The translations under genes and the position numbers were made by a program. Below, piece after piece: positions 58,056-64,000 of a stretch of DNA of 64,000 bases. This DNA comes from Tetraselmis striata. Its lineage: Eukaryota > Chlorophyta > Chlorodendrophyceae > Chlorodendrales > Chlorodendraceae. Each line of letters starts with the position of its first letter. Position 1 is the stretch's first letter. Location: NCBI GenBank assembly GCA_006384855.1, contig VCJN01002074.1:1-64000 (forward strand), given 5' to 3'. The notes under the pieces are model-generated. The model was not told the origin of the DNA, searched no databases, and was given only the letters and a program-made list of their open reading frames with translations.

Positions 58056-58422
58056 GAAGGCGCGGCTGTCATGCCTCTGCAGGGATGCTAGGGGACTTTA
58101 TCGACATCTCCCAACCGCCAATGCTGCTCTTTTTCTCCCCTTCTTCTAATCCCCCCCCCCCCCCCTCCCCACCCTTTCCCTCTACCCCGTGTGTGGTGGC
58201 CTCCTGTTCCCTCTGACCTCTGGAGCGGCCTCAAAGTTTTCCCTCAGGTGAGCAATGGTTATCAAATCGCAAACCTCCACCACTTGCTGACCTGGAACTA
58301 GTGTCATGGCATGCCTCGCGGTGCTCTGCTGGACACCTGCACAGGGCGCCCCGCAATCGGGTCGCTGCCTAACACGGGCGCCATTGGGGTGCTGCACACC
58401 GGGTTTACCGGAATCGGCCATG

Positions 58423-58610
58423 TACAGGTGCCGGCGCAGCAGCTTTAAGAACCCTTACTAAATACTATAGGACGCAAAGTTGGGCTTGCATGCAAGCGAT
58501 CTATAGGAACATTCGATTTCCTTGAGCTATAGTCTCGTCTGCTTTTGACCTCTGACAGGCAGGGCAGGTTGGTATTCGCAGTGTTCCCGTAACTGCGTTG
58601 GCGCTCATAG
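58423..58610 (-). mobile_element. MITE family M, copy H (upstream of ALKBH1-like gene)
   Basis: The copy starts TACAGGTGCCGGCGCAGC, contains AGTTGGGCTTGCATGCAAGC and GGCAGGTTGGTATTCGCAGT, and ends CTGCGTTGGCGCTCATAG. It is the only copy not inside a recognised intron, although it would be intronic if the possible upstream exon is real. Confidence 0.75.
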
Positions 58611-59079
58611 CCCAACGATAAACAACGATAAATAAAAGCACACACATGCACACGCACACCGCTCACAGCCACAGTCCTGCCGGTACAACCGGCGCCAGCC
58701 CTGATGGTCTGGATGCGCGCACGGCGAAGGCGCGACAGGCTCTGGCGGGCCACGCCAGCAGGCAATACGGCCGGGCAGGCTGTGCACCGGTGAGAGCGGC
58801 ACACTGACCCGCGGCGGCAGCGCCGCCGTCTTGGGCTGCGGCCGCCTCGTCAAGCGGCATACTCTTGCACCCCCCCACCCCCTCCAGGCGCGCCCTCCTC
58901 TCTGCTGACTGGGATGCAGTAGTAGTAACTTCTGATCACAGTCGGTAAGGGATCATAAACGAGACCTGGTATAGTAGTTAGCATTTGTAGGGATGGCACA
59001 GTAGCATTTTACCGTTTTGTTCCTATTCCAACCCGGAACTGCGCATCAACCGTAATAAGCTAAACTCGCCGCGTACAGT

Positions 59080-59165
59080 ACCAGTATCAGCCGCTTTTAG
59101 GCGGCTTGCTGTGTTGATTTTCTAATTCTGGGGAACTGCCCTTTTTGTAATTCACACCAGTATCA
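59080..59165 (+). repeat. Element-D-type 3' tail
   Basis: The sequence TCAGCCGCTTTTAGGCGGCT ... GGGAACTGCCCTTTTTGTAA ... TTCACACCAGT matches the tails at 17.7, 18.5 and 26.8 kb. It lies 35 bases upstream of a LINE 3' end, the same order as at 17.8 kb. Confidence 0.6.
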
Positions 59166-59198
59166 ACCGCGCAGTCCGCATCACCGCAATATTAACAG

Positions 59199-59620
59199 CA
59201 CGGCGCCCTGGATTTTACTGGGAATGGGAAATTTTCCCAGCTATGGCGTCGGGCCCTCCCTCACATTGCTTTTTTTGTTGCACATTTATCGCACTCCCGA
59301 AATGCTTTGCTCCGCGGGTTGGGGCTTGCCCCAACTCGGATTACTCGAATGGCCGACGCCCAAACGGGTAGGGCGGACCTTTCGTGGTCAGTGCCGGGTA
59401 TTTTGATGGCAGTGCTTTAGACGGTGATCCAACAGTGTTGGAAATTCCGTCACTTGCATTCAATTAGTTTTACATAATGCTCCGGCAATTTGCTTGATGA
59501 CTATAACGGAGCGTCGCCTACCCAGGGCTTTCCGTAACTGGATTGCTGCCTAAACGGCCGTCGTAGAGACGCTGCAAGGGTTTCACTGGTGCCAGTCCTG
59601 TCCAGGGGGCGAAAAAACAA
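59199..59620 (+). mobile_element. LINE 3' end, 5'-truncated copy
   Basis: The sequence matches 17,975-18,392 and ends with CACTGGTGCCAGTCCTGTCC and GGGCGAAAAAACAAGAAAAA. It is truncated at its 5' end. It is the fourth occurrence of this LINE terminus in the window. Confidence 0.75.
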
Positions 59621-59958
59621 GAAAAAGCACGCTCCTGCACCGCCATCCCGCAGCCCCTCTCGCGGAACCCTACGGGCTTCCTGTTCTGGAGGGCAGGATA
59701 CCTGTCCAGTTAACTCCCGTGCCCGAAACTGCACTTGCTGCAGCACGGAGCGAGAGACGTAAGGATTACAGGGTAGCGATTACACGGTGTGGCAGGGCGC
59801 GGGATTAGGAGAGTCGCGCGGCCTTACTGGGGAGCAACATAGGTCGTGCACTGGTCGGTTCGTAACGGTAGCAACACTGGTACTTCCGTAGGCTCCACTG
59901 CGCGCCGAGGTTTATTCGCCGGCGGTAGCGCTTCCTGGCTCCGAGGCCGGGTGCCGTG

Positions 59959-62466
59959 ATGGCCAGGAGCGTGCTGCAAGACCTGACCGGAAATGAAACC
60001 TTGGGGCAGGTCGATGAGCTGCTGCGCCTTGTGAAGGCGGCCGGGCGTGAAGTTGTTGATGACGTGCGCTGGGGCGAGGACGCCGCCGAGCTGACCCCGA
60101 AAGCGGCGGTGCCGGAGGGGCTGGACGTGGAGGCTGGCTGGGCGGGTGCCGACCGCAGCCGGGCTTGCTGGCGCTGCACGTTCCTGCTCCCCAGGTGCGG
60201 CGAACGTAGTCAGCTTTGTTTTGCCGAGCGTTCCCCGTTTTGTTGCGCCTGTGTCGCGCTTGTAGTATGCAAGGGAGAGGGGCAGAAGAGGACGGGAGGC
60301 GCCGGCACCCGTAGGTATAGTGAGAGCAGCGTCTAGGGATCACAAACGGACCAAATGGTATCATCAAACCCGGACTGAGCAAATCGCTACGCCCTCCTGG
60401 TTCAGATGGGCTGGTATACGAATTGGGAAATAAAGGAATTTTTACCGCGACTGGCAACTGTCAGACCAATGTGCCCAAACATCTGGTTTCTGTTCATACA
60501 GTGCGCTGCGGTGTACAGGCACGTCCAGTATGCACCCTCTGTAATTCGCCTACTCGCACACAGATGGTGTGCTGTGCCCTTTGAGCCCACAGGTAAGGCG
60601 AGGTACACAATGGCGCTATTTTAAGTCGTGCGTGGTACGCAGCTGACAGGGCTGACATGACGCGACGCTGACGCCTGCGCCCTCACCTACCCCCCAATGC
60701 CATCAATGACCCAGTGTCAGTGTCGACGAGGTCGCTGCCTACCTGGGAAGCTCCTCTTGGCGCGCCGACCCCGCCAACTGGCCCTTCCTGCAGGGCCCTG
60801 GGCGCACGGCCGCTGTGAGCCTGGTCGCGCGGCTGGAGGGCGGCGAAGGGGCGTGCGGCAAAGTGCTGTACAGCGAGCATCGGCATGCCGCCGCGGAGCG
60901 CAGCTTCTCGCTGCTCAGGGTGGTGCGCCGCACGACCACCGCCCGCGGGCGACGACTGGTTGTCGAGGCGCCTGTCACGCACCCCGCCCGGCCGGATCAC
61001 TGCCCAGAGCGAGCGGATGGCCGCGGCAAGGCGAGGTCGATGGAGGCGTGGGCACCGCTGGTGGCATACACGCTGGAGGCGCAGCGCAGCGGCGTTCTGG
61101 TTCGCGGCCACCTGCTGGACTCCTGGCCCGCTCAGCCTGGCCGTGACGCAGCCAAGGTGGTCCTGCGCAGCTTAAGCGCGCTCGTGGCGGACAGTGTGGC
61201 GTTTCTGACCACGCAGGCGGGGAAGGATTTGCTGGCGCAGTTGAGGGAGAGGCTGGCTGGCGGCCCGCCGGCGACAGAGGCCAGGCTGGAAGGGGTTGCC
61301 GTGCCACCTGAGATGGAGAGTTTCCTCCAAGAGTGCATACACGAGAGCCGAAAAGCCGATCCCATCAAAATCTTCAGCGTGCCTGCTGAGGGGGGCAGCG
61401 TGCGGGATGATGGCTGCGAGGAGGACCGCCCGGAGTGGGTAGAGGAGGCGCTGGAAAAGCATGGCGCTGAATCCGCGTTGGACAACTGGGACCGGTCGTG
61501 GTCTGGTGCAGACGGGCCGCCTGCGCTCGGCGAGGATCTCGACTACATGGACGAGGGCGTGGAGGATGAGGACACCGCCGGTGCGTGCCGGCAGCAATTG
61601 AAGCGCATGCACATGCGGGTGCCTGCTGGGCGTTTTACGCGGCATGGCGCTGATGCCGACCGGTGGCGGCATTGCGCAGGACCATCAGGCCTTCGCCGCT
61701 CCGGACACCGATCGCCGGCGGAGCGCAGGGACGTCTCTGAGAAACGGCCCGCACAGGTGACTTATTACGGGCCGTACTGATCTAGACAGAAACGACCCGA
61801 GGTACCCAACCTGGCTGGTATGTGAATCTCATGAGGCCGGCGTTCTGTGGCTCTTTTGACAGGCACCAATGTTGCCAAACATGGCAAAATCAAGAGTGGA
61901 GAGCATCAAGGAGAAGTATGGCCGCGCGGGGGGCAGCAGCAGCAAAGGAGCTGGGAACCATCCCGCCCCTGGACAGGGAGTTGGTGAAGCACTCGGAAAC
62001 GTTGGGCACATCATGGCAGAGGGCATGGAGAAGCTGCTGGGCCGCGAGGAGAAGCTCCAGACCATCCAAGGGAAGACGGTGAGCTCACAGCCCTCCTGCC
62101 CCATCCGTACGTCCAATACATCTATCTACGGGTGCCGCCGTGCTGATTAAAACACTGCAAATCAGAACCTGGCCTGTTTGTCAGCGGTCAAACGTGGACA
62201 AGTACATAGCGGAACTACAGCAAATGTTCTCATAGCTGGTATGCAAGCTCCATTCGAGGCTGTTAATAATGGCTCTTATAAGGCTCTCAGCACGCGTATA
62301 ATTGTTGAGGAAGGTATTGCCGGAAGAGGGGCTGGCTAGTTGGACACCATATGCGCTGTGTTTTCCTGCGCAGGCCGCTATGGAGGATGACGCATCGAAC
62401 TTTGCAGACCTGGCGGAGCAACTGCGAGCCAAGATGGAGAATAGGCGATGGTGGAACCCTTTCTGA
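59959..62466 (+). CDS. Protein with tomosyn-type C-terminal R-SNARE motif
   Basis: Five exons join in phase: 59,959-60,194, 60,721-61,580, 61,680-61,756, 61,863-62,078 and 62,374-62,466 (TGA), giving 493 residues from the ATG at 59,959. Residues about 432-490 form an R-SNARE motif (GHIMAEGMEKLLGREEKLQT, then DDASNFADLAEQLRAKMENR), with the zero-layer Arg at about 452. It ends RRWWNPF with no membrane anchor. Plant and animal tomosyns end the same way (KWWNI/KWYQF) and are preceded, as here, by a KEKYG-type basic segment; they regulate SNARE assembly. The first 360 residues (VDEVAAYLGSSSWRADPANW, KVVLRSLSALVADSVAFLTT) show no obvious WD40 repeats and are unrecognised. Either upstream propeller exons are missing or the SNARE tail sits on a different protein. 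Confidence 0.6.
62126..62296 (+). mobile_element. MITE family M, copy I (R-SNARE gene intron)
   Basis: The copy starts CTACGGGTGCCGCCGTGCTG, contains AAAACACTGCAAATCAGAAC, CATAGCGGAACTACAGCAAA and GGTATGCAAGCTCCATTCGAGG, and ends TCTCAGCACGCG. It lies in the last intron of the R-SNARE gene. Confidence 0.75.
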
Positions 62467-63439
62467 TGGCAAAAAACACACATGGGACGCTAGATGGCAG
62501 TGGGCGCACCGTGCTGAACAAATCTCCTTGCAGAGCGCCGTGCAATTGTGTTGCTGGTTTATGCCGCAGCGAAGTTGCCACATACAGCCCATGCTGAGAC
62601 TGCGGGCATGCACATCAGTGCCAATTCTCACTTCCTCACGTGCCACACAATCTTGTCATACCATACTACATCAGTCCACATAAGTCTCTGCACATAGAAA
62701 TCCGCGCGTATCCTCGCCTCGGTGCCCAAGCCATGGGGCCACGGGACCATGGAGCCTTGTCATCCAGTGGATGCAAGCCTCCTACGCCAAGGAGGCAGCC
62801 GTTTCTCCCGGTTATTGCACTTTTATGATTGTTATTCGGCAATGGCATTGCTTGGCACATGGCTAAAACCACAGAAAAAACGGGCGATGAATAGGGGGCA
62901 ACTTGTTGGCGGCGTAGCTTCCATCCTTCGCATAATATGCCCGCGCGCTGCCGGTGGTGGGTGGACGTATGCATGCGCTGTAAGACGGCCGAGATTGAGC
63001 CCAGTCCATGCACGCTACCGATGCAATGCATGGCATTTCCATGCAAGTGTGCCCGTAATCCCGTCGTAGTGATGGGCCCAATCATCCCACAATTTCCGAG
63101 CTGCAAGATAAGCGCCGTTGGCCGCGCCTCGCTGGGTGAAAATAGCACACATAAAGTGCCTTCGATTCCATAGGTGCATGGCTGCTTATACCACCTGCAC
63201 CGTAGGCTAAGCGCGGGCTGCCCCCCTCGACAACAATGTCGCCACTGATGCTGCTCAGGTTTGCGCATATGTTGTCACACATGTCACCCGTCATCCAAGG
63301 GAAAAGCCAAAATGATGACGGGTTCCGCGCAACGTGGAGACCTATCCAAGGGGTCCTCGCGCCTGGAGCTTGCGTGGAAGGGCGCATTACATGCCCCCAT
63401 CATGCGCCCCCACCAACAGTGAGTGGGCTGGCTGGGATA

Positions 63440-63440
<1 letters not shown>
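62467..63440. other. No gene seen
   Basis: Short frames on both strands are low in protein character. The interval follows the R-SNARE gene and presumably begins with its 3' untranslated region. Confidence 0.35.

Positions 63441-63474
<34 letters not shown>
63441..63474 (+). repeat. 34-base G tract
   Basis: This is the longest homopolymer in the window. It lies in intergenic DNA 26 bases upstream of a foldback element. Confidence 0.95.
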
Positions 63475-63475
<1 letters not shown>

Positions 63476-63500
63476 GCGGGAGGGTTAACTTTGACATGCC

Positions 63501-63617
63501 ATAACATTTCAACGTTTTATCAAATTGGGCTGTAAATTAGTGCGTTGGAAAGCGCAAGTTACGGGGTTTCCATCGCATTAATTAACAGCCCAATCCGATA
63601 AAACGCCGAAATGTTAT
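63501..63617. repeat. 117-bp foldback (hairpin) element
   Basis: The arms 63,501-63,533 and 63,585-63,617 are inverted complements with four mismatches over 33 bases. The pairing can continue inward through AATTAGTGCG/CGCATTAATT to arms of about 45 bases with a loop of about 26. The shape fits either a small MITE or the precursor of a small RNA. No second copy was found here. Confidence 0.8.
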
Positions 63618-64000
63618 GAATTAAAACGTGATTGCAATATTACTGCTTCTCGCAGGGCGAACACCCTTTGCGAATGTCGCATGCAGCCCGCTAGCTGACC
63701 ATAGACTCCAAACCATGCGCCGCGCGGCATGGGGTAGGTGGCCAACACATGTATCTCGGCGACCATGGGAGTAAAACACGGGTCTTGATGTCCAAATGTC
63801 GGCCTGCGCTTCAACCGTTCACAGCGTAGCCCGCCGTGCAGCACTTGTTACACTGGTAGTGCCGCATAACATGCGACGCGCGCGCCACGCGCGACGTCGC
63901 ATTAGCCCTAGCACACCATGTGCACGCTCTTTCATGGTTATCTTTGCAATGGCTGCAACGGCATAGACTATGCGTCGGTTTGCCGACTAGAAGCGACCAA

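Larger units (their letters stand above)
58056..59195. other. Upstream region of ALKBH1-like gene; possible targeting exon
   Basis: A minus-strand frame at 58,857-58,663 reads MPLDEAAAAQDGGAAAAGQC and continues Ala/Arg-rich, which could be an organelle-targeting first exon of the ALKBH1-like gene. No phase-consistent junction was established. A family-M MITE and an element-D-type tail also lie here. Confidence 0.25.

Noticed and set aside
57042..58149. Plus-strand ORFs of more than 300 codons opposite the ALKBH1-like first exon
   Set aside because: The minus strand carries the ALKBH1 motifs; the plus-strand frames are Arg/Ala-rich shadows.

Overview
This window is nuclear DNA of a eukaryote, most likely a green alga of the core chlorophytes. 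The conserved genes are split into many short exons by GT-AG introns of roughly 80-900 bases, exons are GC-rich, and one gene belongs to the KEA4-6 group of plant potassium/proton antiporters. Homopolymer C or G tracts of 15-34 bases occur more than twenty times, and most of the remaining DNA is degenerate transposon sequence. No bacterial operons, ribosomal RNA or CRISPR arrays are seen. The species cannot be named from the sequence alone.

Bases 1-22,900 and 25,800-42,550 are transposon graveyard. They hold three copies of a repeat family (A) whose ORFs include a Tudor-like segment, a smaller repeat (E) nested in it, a decayed Tnp2-type (CACTA-like) transposase, two mirror-image copies of an element with two divergent ORFs (B and C), a 1,025-bp element with perfect 19-bp terminal inverted repeats, two opposed copies of an unknown element (D), a proline-rich gag-like ORF, a helix-turn-helix transposase fragment, and a LINE whose YADD box is mutated, plus three detached LINE 3' ends.

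Five intact-looking host genes were rebuilt by matching splice phases. At 22.9-25.8 kb (+) lies a polytopic membrane protein carrying a HET/TIR-like domain. At 43.1-48.3 kb (-) lies a KEA4-6-like cation/proton antiporter. At 49.8-53.5 kb (+) lies a small ER-lumenal six-cysteine protein ending in REEL. At 54.6-58.1 kb (-) lies an ALKBH1-like Fe(II)/2-oxoglutarate dioxygenase with an added CxxC...CxxC insert. At 60.0-62.5 kb (+) lies a protein ending in a tomosyn-type R-SNARE without a membrane anchor. All five end in TGA.

The antiporter and ER genes are divergent, and the ER and ALKBH1 genes convergent. A MITE-like family of about 160-190 bp with CTACGGGTGCCG-type ends is present nine times in 43.8-62.3 kb, eight times inside introns. 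It was not noticed in the transposon-rich part or in the HET-domain gene. The most unusual gene is the membrane-anchored HET-domain protein, which could be a self-recognition or immune-type effector; that role is inference.
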